DNA of 13,651 nucleotides from Acidobacteriota bacterium. Lineage in GTDB: Bacteria > Acidobacteriota > Blastocatellia > RBC074. The first letter of the stretch is position 1. Every line of letters begins with the position of its first letter. Below, one piece after another: positions 1 to 6,038 of this stretch. Both the position numbers and the translations under genes were made by a program. The stretch is taken from contig JABFSD010000199.1 of the NCBI GenBank assembly GCA_013140935.1, positions 1 to 13,651 of the forward strand, in the 5' to 3' direction. A model generated the notes under the pieces. That model saw only the letters and a list, made by a program, of their open reading frames with translations, did no database searches and was not told the origin of the DNA.

Positions 1-1
1 G

Positions 2-1714
2 GCTTCAGAGTGGCTCGACGCGCGCACCCGCGAACTCAAAGCCAAACTCGAACAGGCCGAACAAAAGCTCGCTGATTTCAGCAGTCGCAACGATGTCTCG
101 TTGATGACTTCGCTGGGTTCTATGGGAACAGAAGATGGATCCACTGAAACTTCTAAAGGCGGAGTGCTTTCCAGCAAGCTCGGCAGTTTGCAGGCTCAAG
201 CCACCAAAGCCGAAACCGAACGCATCCTGAAAGAATCGCTTTACGAGGAGGTCAAACAAGGCCGCGTAGACAAGCTGCCAGAAGCTTTTGGCGATGCGCG
301 CATCACGGCGTTGCAAACCCGACTTGGCGAACTTTCTATCACGGCGGCGCAAAACGTAGGCCGTTATGGCCCCGACAATCCACGCACGATTCAATCCCAA
401 AAAGAAGTCGCAGCCCTGAAAACCGAAATCGAAGCGAGCCGGGGGACGCTGGCTGAAAAACTTAAAGCCGATTACGAACGTGCGCAACGTGATGAGGCGG
501 CGTTAAAAGCCGCTTTGGCTAAAGCGTTGGTGGCCGCGCGCGCCGAATCCATTCAACAGAATTACGCCGCCGTTCAATTCAGCCTTATCAGACAGGAAGT
601 CGAAACCGCCAAGTCGCTCTATGCCGACTTCCTGCAAAAAAATACGCAGGCCGACATGCAATTGGCTGAACAGACCAATAACTTGCACGTGATTGATCCG
701 GCCCAAGTGCCGCGTTCCCCCGTCGGCCCCAATCGCTATCGTTCAATCATCATCGCCATGCTGCTGAGTTTGTGTGCCGGTTTTGGCCTCGCTTTGGCGA
801 TTGAATTTTTTGACGATACGCTCAAGGTGACTGACGACATCACTCGTTATGTGGGCTTGCCCACACTGGCTTTGATTCCGGCGGTGCAAGTCTCGCGGGT
901 CAAACTGACTGATTATCAAGCGCAGGGAAAAGTTACCTCTGCCCTGGGCGCAGGCGCGCCAGACCCAGCCACGGCGGCCTTGCAACAGGTGTCTTCTGAA
1001 CCGATTGTGCGCACCAAGCAACTCAACGAAAAGAATCGCAACGTGTTGATCGAAGCCTATCGTTCCTTGCGCGCTTCGATCATGCTCTCGACCGCCAGCC
1101 AGCCGCCTAAAACGATCTTGTTTACCAGCAGCCAACCCGGCGAAGGCAAAACGACCACGGCGACCAACACGGCAATTTCTCTGGGACAACTCGGACTTTC
1201 CGTCCTGGTGATTGACGCCGACATGCGCCGCCCCGCCGTCCATCGCGTTTTCGGGCTGAAACGCTCTTTCGGGCTTTCGAGTTATCTTTCCAGTGACGTA
1301 GCGCACGAAACCCTGATTCAACGCACTCACATGCCCAACGTATCGGTGATGGCTTCCGGCGCGATTCCGCCCAATCCGACCGAGTTGGTCAGTTCTGAAA
1401 AGATGCGCGAACTGTTGCAACGCCTGAGCACCCAATTCGACCACATTCTGATTGATGCGCCGCCCTTATTGAACGTAACCGACCCAGTCGTACTTTCTAC
1501 GCTGACCGATGGCGTCATCCTCGTCGTGCAAAGCGGACGCAGCAAGCGCCATTTCGTACGCCGCGCCCACCGTGAACTCGCCCAGGTCGGGGCCAAAGTT
1601 TTCGGCGTCGTACTCAATAACGTAGATGTTAATGGCGCGGGTTATTCCGACATTGAATACGCTCGTTATCGTTATGAATACGGCAGCGAGAAAAAGAATG
1701 GAACGAATGGTTAA
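2..1714 (+). CDS. Wzc-like polysaccharide co-polymerase / BY-kinase (5' partial)
   Basis: Inner-membrane chain-length regulator fused to a cytoplasmic tyrosine autokinase. The frame is open from base 2, so the ATG at 101 is internal and the N-terminus, including the first membrane segment, lies upstream. Numbering from the first complete codon: the opening residues and the following charged helical region resemble the periplasmic coiled-coil/GNVR part of Wzz proteins. A Pro-rich stretch (PAQVPRSPVGPNR, about 232-245) leads into a membrane segment at about 249-268. The kinase domain has Walker A GEGKTT (380-385), Walker A' DADMRRP (405-411) and Walker B ILIDAPP (482-488). The C-terminal tail carries a tyrosine cluster (Y548, Y553, Y556, Y558, Y560), the usual autophosphorylation site of this family. 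It lies upstream of an ABC exporter permease. Wzc-type proteins are better known from Wzy-dependent systems, so the pairing is slightly unusual. Confidence 0.93.
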   Translation, partial: ASEWLDARTRELKAKLEQAEQKLADFSSRNDVSLMTSLGSMGTEDGSTETSKGGVLSSKLGSLQAQATKAETERILKESLYEEVKQGRVDKLPEAFGDARITALQTRLGELSITAAQNVGRYGPDNPRTIQSQKEVAALKTEIEASRGTLAEKLKADYERAQRDEAALKAALAKALVAARAESIQQNYAAVQFSLIRQEVETAKSLYADFLQKNTQADMQLAEQTNNLHVIDPAQVPRSPVGPNRYRSIIIAMLLSLCAGFGLALAIEFFDDTLKVTDDITRYVGLPTLALIPAVQVSRVKLTDYQAQGKVTSALGAGAPDPATAALQQVSSEPIVRTKQLNEKNRNVLIEAYRSLRASIMLSTASQPPKTILFTSSQPGEGKTTTATNTAISLGQLGLSVLVIDADMRRPAVHRVFGLKRSFGLSSYLSSDVAHETLIQRTHMPNVSVMASGAIPPNPTELVSSEKMRELLQRLSTQFDHILIDAPPLLNVTDPVVLSTLTDGVILVVQSGRSKRHFVRRAHRELAQVGAKVFGVVLNNVDVNGAGYSDIEYARYRYEYGSEKKNGTNG

Positions 1715-1742
1715 TATCGGATTTTTGAAAAACGACGTTAGA

Positions 1743-1781
1743 CGGGCTGTAACGCGGATTAATAATCCGCGTTACAGCCTG
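1743..1781. repeat. Perfect inverted repeat upstream of the ABC permease gene
   Basis: Arms 1745-1761 (ggctgtaacgcggatta) and 1763-1779 are exact reverse complements around a single A. One G-T and one C-G pair extend the stem outward to 1743/1781. The hairpin sits 28 bases after the kinase stop codon and 19 bases before the permease ATG. No T-run follows, so an intrinsic terminator is unlikely. It could be a dispersed REP-like repeat, an mRNA-processing hairpin that lowers downstream expression, or a dyad operator. The palindrome is seen directly; the role is not known. Confidence 0.75.
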
Positions 1782-1800
1782 CGGTTTAACCTAAGAATGC

Positions 1801-2715
1801 ATGACTGATACGACTGAAGTGCTGCCCCACGCCACCACGGCTCCGGTTGTTCTCGAAAATAAAAGCCAGACCTCACCTTCTGCTTACGAACTTCCTGATG
1901 AACCTCTGGTCGTCATCCAACCCAGCAATCGTTGGGTAGCGCTCAATTTGCGCGACCTGTGGACTTACCGCGACCTGCTTTATTTTCTGACGTGGCGTGA
2001 TGTTAAAGTGCGCTACAAACAAACCGCGTTAGGTGCGACCTGGGCCATCATTCAGCCGCTTTTCACGATGCTGATCTTCTGGCTGTTTTTCGGGCAACTG
2101 GCGGGCATGCCCTCCGACGGAATTCCTTATCCATTATTTGCGCTGGCTGGATTAATTCCCTGGACGTTTTTTGCTAACTCCGTCACCAACAGCGGCAACT
2201 CTCTCGTAGGTAGCGCGAACCTCATCACCAAAGTTTATTTCCCCCGCATGATCATCCCTTTCGCCGCCGTAGGCGCAGGACTCGTTGATCTCGCCATTTC
2301 TTTCGGGCTGCTGGCTATTGCAATGATCTGGTTTCGCGTTATGCCTACCATCGGAGTCTTGTTACTCCCCTTGTTAGTCTTGTTACTGATGTTACTCGCC
2401 ATTGGCGTAGGCATGTTTATGTCGGCGCTCAACGTGAAATACCGCGACATCCGTTATGCGCTGCCTTTTTGTATTCAACTCTGGATGTTCGCCACCCCGA
2501 TTATTTATCCGTTAAGCATCGTACCCGCTAAATGGCGCTGGTTGATGGCGCTTAACCCGATCACCGGCATCATTGATGGATTCCGCGCCGCACTCTTCGG
2601 ACGTCCGCTCGACTTACAGGCGCTGGCGATTTCAACCGTAGTCATTCTTGCCGTCTTGGTTTACAGCGCCTTTCACTTTCGCCGGATGGAGAAGACTTTT
2701 GCCGACGTGGTGTAA
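1801..2715 (+). CDS. wzm: ABC-2 type polysaccharide export permease (Wzm/TagG/KpsM family)
   Basis: Membrane subunit of an ABC exporter that moves a lipid-linked glycan across the inner membrane, with the Wzt-like ATPase encoded at 4727-6010 as the likely partner. The 304 residues are near the family norm with a slightly long N-terminus (about 40 polar residues). The amphipathic entry WRDVKVRYKQTALG (65-78) is characteristic of the family. Hydrophobic segments lie at about 82-100, 110-128, 150-178, 183-210, 220-240 and 274-292. The C-terminal RRMEKTFADVV is the typical family ending. The ATG at 1801 is accepted, though no clear ribosome-binding site precedes it and a palindrome lies just upstream. 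Wzm and Wzt genes are normally adjacent; here about 2 kb of unrelated genes separates them. Confidence 0.93.
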   Translation: MTDTTEVLPHATTAPVVLENKSQTSPSAYELPDEPLVVIQPSNRWVALNLRDLWTYRDLLYFLTWRDVKVRYKQTALGATWAIIQPLFTMLIFWLFFGQLAGMPSDGIPYPLFALAGLIPWTFFANSVTNSGNSLVGSANLITKVYFPRMIIPFAAVGAGLVDLAISFGLLAIAMIWFRVMPTIGVLLLPLLVLLLMLLAIGVGMFMSALNVKYRDIRYALPFCIQLWMFATPIIYPLSIVPAKWRWLMALNPITGIIDGFRAALFGRPLDLQALAISTVVILAVLVYSAFHFRRMEKTFADVV

Positions 2716-2765
2716 CGAGACGATGCTGCGAGCGGTAGCGATCTGGTGCTTCCGAGTCGTTCGCA

Positions 2766-2900
2766 TTGGCAGAAAGGGTGGCGCAATCTGCCGAGATTGC
2801 GCGGCACGGTAGTTTATGAAAATGATTTTTACCGAAAACTCCAGAGTTTCGCACCGTGAAGCAGCGCAATCTCGGCAGATTGCGCCACCGCTCCTGCCAA
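2766..2900. repeat. Nested palindromic element (MITE/REP-like), about 135 bp
   Basis: Exact 26-bp inverted arms occupy 2777-2802 and 2864-2889. Each arm is itself a near palindrome (gcgcaatct-gccg-agattgcgc). The match extends outward with three mismatches to ttggcag at 2766-2772 and ctgccaa at 2894-2900. An inner pair cacggt (2805-2810) / accgtg (2852-2857) also matches, leaving an AT-rich centre with no convincing gene. This architecture is typical of small non-autonomous mobile elements or large REP/BIME-type repeats. No clear target-site duplication was found. It lies between the permease stop codon and the toxin-antitoxin cassette. RNA from it could fold into a very strong hairpin and separate expression of the two sides. 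Confidence 0.8.
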
Positions 2901-2946
2901 GTTTTTCTGGCAAAAGAAGCAAACCAAATGAATCGAATAACAACTT

Positions 2947-2955
2947 AGGAAAGGA
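2947..2955 (+). promoter_or_regulatory. Ribosome-binding site for the putative antitoxin
   Basis: The purine-rich AGGAAAGGA lies nine bases before the ATG at 2965. It favours that start over the ATG at 2960, which meets a stop codon at its third codon. Confidence 0.6.
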
Positions 2956-2964
2956 TAAAATGCA

Positions 2965-3171
2965 ATGAGCAGGCAAACCGCTAAGAACGTTCAACTGGTG
3001 CTTAATCGAATTGATTTTGTTGCGGAACAACAGGCATTACTTGAGTTAAAGGCCAATGTGCAAGCCGAACCTGTCAAGCGCATGATTGATTTAGCCATCG
3101 AAGCTGGGAAAAAAGGGATTCCCAGGTTAGGGCCGGAAGACATTTCCGAATTGCTGGGTAGAGATAAATAG
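2965..3171 (+). CDS. Small protein, putative antitoxin partner of the PIN-domain toxin
   Basis: A 68-residue, charged, mostly helical-looking protein that I do not recognise as a standard AbrB, RHH or Phd antitoxin. The middle (about 20-50) is rich in Ala, Glu, Lys and Leu. The C-terminal part, PRLGPEDISELLGRDK, resembles the short segment by which antitoxins often embrace a toxin, but this is inference. The stop codon is followed after a single base by the ATG of the PIN-domain gene, which is the usual antitoxin-first operon order. A good ribosome-binding site precedes the ATG. The assignment rests on gene size, order and neighbour rather than homology. Confidence 0.62.
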   Translation: MSRQTAKNVQLVLNRIDFVAEQQALLELKANVQAEPVKRMIDLAIEAGKKGIPRLGPEDISELLGRDK

Positions 3172-3172
3172 C

Positions 3173-3580
3173 ATGGCCGTAAAAACTTTTCTCGATTCGG
3201 GAGTATTGATCAGCGCCTGGCAAGGAGACACCGCCAGACAAATGAAAGCACTCACGATTCTGAGTGACCCACAGCGAGTTTTCGTCTGTTCTCCCTTCGT
3301 CAAACTGGAACTGCTTCCCAAAGCCACTTATTTCCGTAATCAGGATGAGTTGAAGTTTTATCACGAGTATTTCGATTTTGTAGTCAGTGAATGGATTGAC
3401 GATTTGCCCTTGCTTTACGAAGAAGGGGTGAAAGTTGGATGCCGTTTCGGGTTGAAGGCGATGGATGCGTTGCAAATCGCTGCCGCCTTGTTGGCAAGTT
3501 GTGATGAATTTGTTACTACCGAAAGACCGACGTCACCCTTCAGCCGCGTAGTTGGTGTTCCTGTCTTGACGATTTATTGA
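3173..3580 (+). CDS. PIN-domain ribonuclease, VapC-like toxin
   Basis: A 135-residue single PIN domain, a size typical of VapC-type toxins, which are Mg-dependent RNases usually cutting tRNA or rRNA. Acidic site residues are visible in order: D8 in KTFLDSGVLI, E46 in FVKLELL and D98 in KAMDALQIAAAL. The fourth acidic position appears as TTE (115-117) rather than the more common T-x-D. The conserved Leu/Ala-rich helix after D98 is intact. It is translationally coupled to the small upstream gene (1-base gap), and the DUF433 gene follows after 18 bases. The protein looks full length and probably active. The RNA target cannot be predicted. Confidence 0.82.
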   Translation: MAVKTFLDSGVLISAWQGDTARQMKALTILSDPQRVFVCSPFVKLELLPKATYFRNQDELKFYHEYFDFVVSEWIDDLPLLYEEGVKVGCRFGLKAMDALQIAAALLASCDEFVTTERPTSPFSRVVGVPVLTIY

Positions 3581-3598
3581 TTATTCCAGCATTGCATT

Positions 3599-3793
3599 AT
3601 GAATAACATCATCGTAGACGCTGACATTTGCAACGGACGCCCCGTAATTAAAGGTACTCGCATTACCGCCCGAACGGTGCTTGAATTCCTGGCGGCAGGA
3701 GATTCCATCGAAGACGTACTGGAAGAGTATCCGACTTTAACACGGGAAGACGTATTGGCTTGTCAGGGTTTTTCGGCGGAACCGATTTCTTGA
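3599..3793 (+). CDS. DUF433 domain protein (VapB45-like antitoxin type)
   Basis: A 64-residue protein with the DUF433 signature: IVDADICNGRPVIKGTRIT near the N-terminus, then VLEFLAAGDSIEDVLEEYPTL and a final TREDVLAC helix. DUF433 proteins are winged-helix-like DNA-binding proteins commonly encoded just upstream of a DUF5615 PIN-like toxin, and some act as antitoxins. Here no DUF5615 gene follows. The next ORF is a small unrelated protein starting six bases after the stop codon. The C-terminus ends shortly after the DVLAC helix, where family members usually continue with an Ala-rich helix (AALAYAAE-like). The gene may therefore be slightly truncated, or an orphan antitoxin. Confidence 0.78.
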   Translation: MNNIIVDADICNGRPVIKGTRITARTVLEFLAAGDSIEDVLEEYPTLTREDVLACQGFSAEPIS

Positions 3794-3799
3794 AACCGA

Positions 3800-4036
3800 A
3801 TGAATCGAATTACCGCAGAAGAATTAGTCGGAGCAGAATGGGCTGAATGGTATTCTCTTACTCCAATGGAGCGTTGGCACGAATCAGGCAAGCTCTGGGA
3901 AATATATCTCGCGCTAGGAGGATCGCTTGATCCAGAGACCGATACACAAAGTCCTTTCTTCGATGGCTCGACACCAAGTTCGCGCCCTGTTGATGGGCGG
4001 TCAGGCTTGCGTGTTATACGGCGGGGCAGAGTTTAG
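3800..4036 (+). CDS. Small hypothetical protein overlapping a nucleotidyltransferase gene
   Basis: A 78-residue ORF starting six bases after the DUF433 stop codon. The first 55 residues look like real protein (GAEWAEWYSLTPMERW, then a Trp/Leu-rich SGKLWEIYLALGGSLDPE ending in a TQSPFFD segment). The last 23 or so, overlapping the next gene in another frame, are Arg/Gly/Ser-rich and less natural. I know similar small ORFs upstream of nucleotidyltransferase genes in environmental bacteria, but cannot confirm this here. No strong ribosome-binding site precedes the ATG. It may be a partner of the nucleotidyltransferase, or a leader whose translation couples to the downstream TTG start. Function unknown. 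Confidence 0.55.
   Translation: MNRITAEELVGAEWAEWYSLTPMERWHESGKLWEIYLALGGSLDPETDTQSPFFDGSTPSSRPVDGRSGLRVIRRGRV
3916..3921 (+). promoter_or_regulatory. Shine-Dalgarno site deciding a TTG start
   Basis: A consensus AGGAGG lies five bases before the TTG at 3927, inside the preceding small ORF. It supports initiation of the nucleotidyltransferase at TTG rather than at the internal ATG at 3963, which has no comparable site. Confidence 0.75.
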
Positions 4037-4679
4037 CCGCGATATAGATTTTGCCATCTTCGCCAACTCGGCGAATCTGATCCAATTGCGCGCTGCCTTA
4101 GAAGATTTGCAAGCCAGGGTCATCGCGGTTCCGCCGTTTGAAATGAAATATCTGCGACGCGGGCATGCGGTTCACTTCCGTTGTTTGGTTCCTGAAGCTG
4201 CCGGATTAAGGGTAGACGTGATGACCAAAATGCGTGGCGTTGATTCATTCTCTAAACTTTGGCGGCGTCGCGTCACCTTACAATCAGAGGATGGCACGCT
4301 TTACCAACTAATGTCGTTGCCCGACTTGATGAAGGCCAAAAAAACGCAACGCGATAAAGATTGGCCGATGATAAGACGACTCATCGAAGTCCATTATTTC
4401 AATCATTACGAAAAAGCTACGGCATCCCAAACTCGCTTTTGGTTTCTTGAACTTCGTACCCCGAAACTCTTACTGGAACTTGCGGCAAGTCACCCAAAGG
4501 TTTGTCGTGAGTTAGTACCCGCCCGTCCGTTGTTGCGTTTTACACTCAAGGGCGATGAAACCGTTTTGGCTGAAGCCCTCCTACAGGAAGAAAAAGCGGA
4601 ACGTGAAGCGGATCGGCTTTACTGGCAACCGCTAAAAGCTGAAATCGAAAGACTGCGCCACGACCGCCTGAGAAAGTGA
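3927..4679 (+). CDS. MNT-superfamily nucleotidyltransferase (AbiEii-like fold)
   Basis: A 250-residue protein of the minimal-nucleotidyltransferase type that transfers a nucleotide from an NTP to an unknown target. The N-terminal core shows LLMGGQACVLYGG (21-33) followed by SRDIDFAI (37-44). The paired acids D39 and D41 and a third acid, D97 in RVDVMTK, complete the metal site. The C-terminal half is helical and charged, with an EEKAEREADRL stretch near the end. The TTG start is chosen because a consensus AGGAGG lies five bases upstream and the extra 12 residues (IQRPIHKVLSSM) fit the helix that usually precedes the GG motif. It overlaps the previous ORF by 110 bases. Related enzymes act as type IV toxins or tRNA-modifying toxins, but others are orphans; no recognised antitoxin is fused. 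The biological role is open. Confidence 0.77.
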   Translation: MIQRPIHKVLSSMARHQVRALLMGGQACVLYGGAEFSRDIDFAIFANSANLIQLRAALEDLQARVIAVPPFEMKYLRRGHAVHFRCLVPEAAGLRVDVMTKMRGVDSFSKLWRRRVTLQSEDGTLYQLMSLPDLMKAKKTQRDKDWPMIRRLIEVHYFNHYEKATASQTRFWFLELRTPKLLLELAASHPKVCRELVPARPLLRFTLKGDETVLAEALLQEEKAEREADRLYWQPLKAEIERLRHDRLRK

Positions 4680-4726
4680 ACCTCATTTGCACTTTCGATG
4701 AACCAGCCTCTAGCCACTAACAACCA

Positions 4727-6010
4727 ATGAAACCCATCATTCGCGTAGAAAATCTGGGCAAGCAATACCGCATCGGCGCACGGCAAGCCCCTTATCAAAC
4801 CTTGCGTGAATCCATTACCAACGCCGTCACCGCGCCTTTTCGCTGGCGCGGAACGCGGAACGCGGAACGCGGAACGCGGAACTCTGAGGATTCTTTCTGG
4901 GCACTCAAAGACGTTAGCTTCGACGTAATGCCCGGCGAAGTCGTTGGCATTATTGGACGCAATGGCGCAGGCAAATCTACTTTGCTGAAAATTCTATCTC
5001 GTATCACAGAACCGACTGAGGGCAAAGCTAGTTTGTATGGCCGAGTGGGTAGCTTGCTAGAAGTAGGAACTGGGTTTCATGCTGAGCTAAGTGGACGCGA
5101 GAACATACGTCTGAATGGAGCTATTCTTGGCATGAAACGCCATGAGATCGATGGAAAATTCGAAGAGATCGTGGAGTTTGCCGAAATTGAGAAATTTATT
5201 GATACGCCCGTCAAACATTTTTCGAGTGGAATGTACTTGCGGTTGGCGTTCGCTGTGGCTGCTCATCTAGACCCAGAAATATTAGTGGTGGATGAAGTGC
5301 TTGCTGTAGGTGATAGTTCATTTAGCAGAAAATGCTTGGGAAAGATGGACGATGTAGCGAAACAAGGTAGAACCGTTTTGTTCGTAAGCCACACAATGCC
5401 TGCGATTCAAAATCTTTGCCATAGGGCTATTGTATTATCAAATGGATGCATCCAGTTTCAGGGCGAGGTAGATCGCGCAGTTAAGTTTTATCTTAGTGGC
5501 AGCACTGATACGCAAATAGACGCATATGATCTGACAATAATCCAAAATAGGAACGGATCAGGTGATATGCGGCTCGTAAGCTTTTGGATGGAAGACGATT
5601 TGGGAACCCGAACAGCCTCGGTGTCCAGTGGTGATAGATGCAGTATGGTGGTTGAATATGTAGCTCAAGATAATTTACCGCGTCGCGATGTCTTCATGTC
5701 TATTCGTATCAACGCACTTTCCGGGGCACCTATAGCACTAGTCAATACTAACTTGATGGGGCAGGATTTTAATACCGCTCCTGCAAAAGGGTGTATTCGC
5801 TTTGAAATACCAAAGTTGCCATTAACGGCAGGACGATATTTTGTTGACTTGCATTTGGCAACACAATGCGGGCATTCGACAGCGGATTTTCTTATGAGTG
5901 CCGCAGCTTTTGACGTAAGCGACGGCGACTTTTTCGGTACTGGTCGCTCTGGTTGTCGCCTATCTCCTGTTTTGATTGATGGAGGCTGGCAGTTAGATGA
6001 GTTATTGTAA
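4727..6010 (+). CDS. wzt: ABC transporter ATPase with C-terminal glycan-binding domain (Wzt-like)
   Basis: ATP-hydrolysing subunit of the polysaccharide exporter, pairing with the permease at 1801-2715. The 427 residues divide into an ATPase (1-260) and a C-terminal beta-sandwich-like domain (about 265-427) of the Wzt_C type, which in characterised O-antigen exporters binds the modified chain end. Motifs: Walker A GRNGAGKST (77-85), signature FSSGM (165-169), Walker B ILVVDE (185-190) and switch His222. A variable loop before Walker A contains GTRNAERGTRN (42-52), encoded by a 7-bp tandem repeat. The C-terminal half is visibly more AT-rich than the start. No strong ribosome-binding site is seen at the ATG. 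Four or five genes of a toxin-antitoxin-like cassette separate it from wzm. Confidence 0.94.
   Translation: MKPIIRVENLGKQYRIGARQAPYQTLRESITNAVTAPFRWRGTRNAERGTRNSEDSFWALKDVSFDVMPGEVVGIIGRNGAGKSTLLKILSRITEPTEGKASLYGRVGSLLEVGTGFHAELSGRENIRLNGAILGMKRHEIDGKFEEIVEFAEIEKFIDTPVKHFSSGMYLRLAFAVAAHLDPEILVVDEVLAVGDSSFSRKCLGKMDDVAKQGRTVLFVSHTMPAIQNLCHRAIVLSNGCIQFQGEVDRAVKFYLSGSTDTQIDAYDLTIIQNRNGSGDMRLVSFWMEDDLGTRTASVSSGDRCSMVVEYVAQDNLPRRDVFMSIRINALSGAPIALVNTNLMGQDFNTAPAKGCIRFEIPKLPLTAGRYFVDLHLATQCGHSTADFLMSAAAFDVSDGDFFGTGRSGCRLSPVLIDGGWQLDELL
4851..4882. repeat. Heptanucleotide tandem repeat inside wzt
   Basis: Four perfect copies of gaacgcg (4851-4878) are followed by a partial gaac. Because 7 is not a multiple of 3, three copies encode one seven-residue period (GTRNAER), and gain or loss of one copy would shift the frame. 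The repeat lies in the tolerant loop between the first strand and Walker A. Confidence 0.9.
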
Positions 6011-6038
6011 GTGACTGTTTCTGAAAGTAGGTAAAATA

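Noticed and set aside
5..487. Long minus-strand frame opposite the kinase gene
   Set aside because: It is a shadow of the coding strand: the + frame has clear Wzz/BY-kinase motifs, while the minus product is Phe/Arg-rich and matches nothing.
743..1444. 233-codon minus-strand frame
   Set aside because: It is antisense to the Walker motifs of the BY-kinase; its composition is that of a reverse-complement shadow.
1743..1781. Intrinsic transcription terminator
   Set aside because: The stem is strong, but no T-run follows on either strand, and the next gene on the same strand starts 19 bases later.
1626..1808. Plus-strand 60-codon frame ending in NPRYSLRFNLR
   Set aside because: It overlaps the kinase C-terminus and runs through the palindrome at 1743-1781; the peptide is a translation of the repeat, not a gene.
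2777..2889. CRISPR array
   Set aside because: There is only one inverted pair; no direct repeats with regular spacers and no cas genes are present.
2632..3030. Minus-strand frame across the palindromic element
   Set aside because: It spans the repeat and the ends of two good + genes, with no motif or ribosome-binding site to support it.
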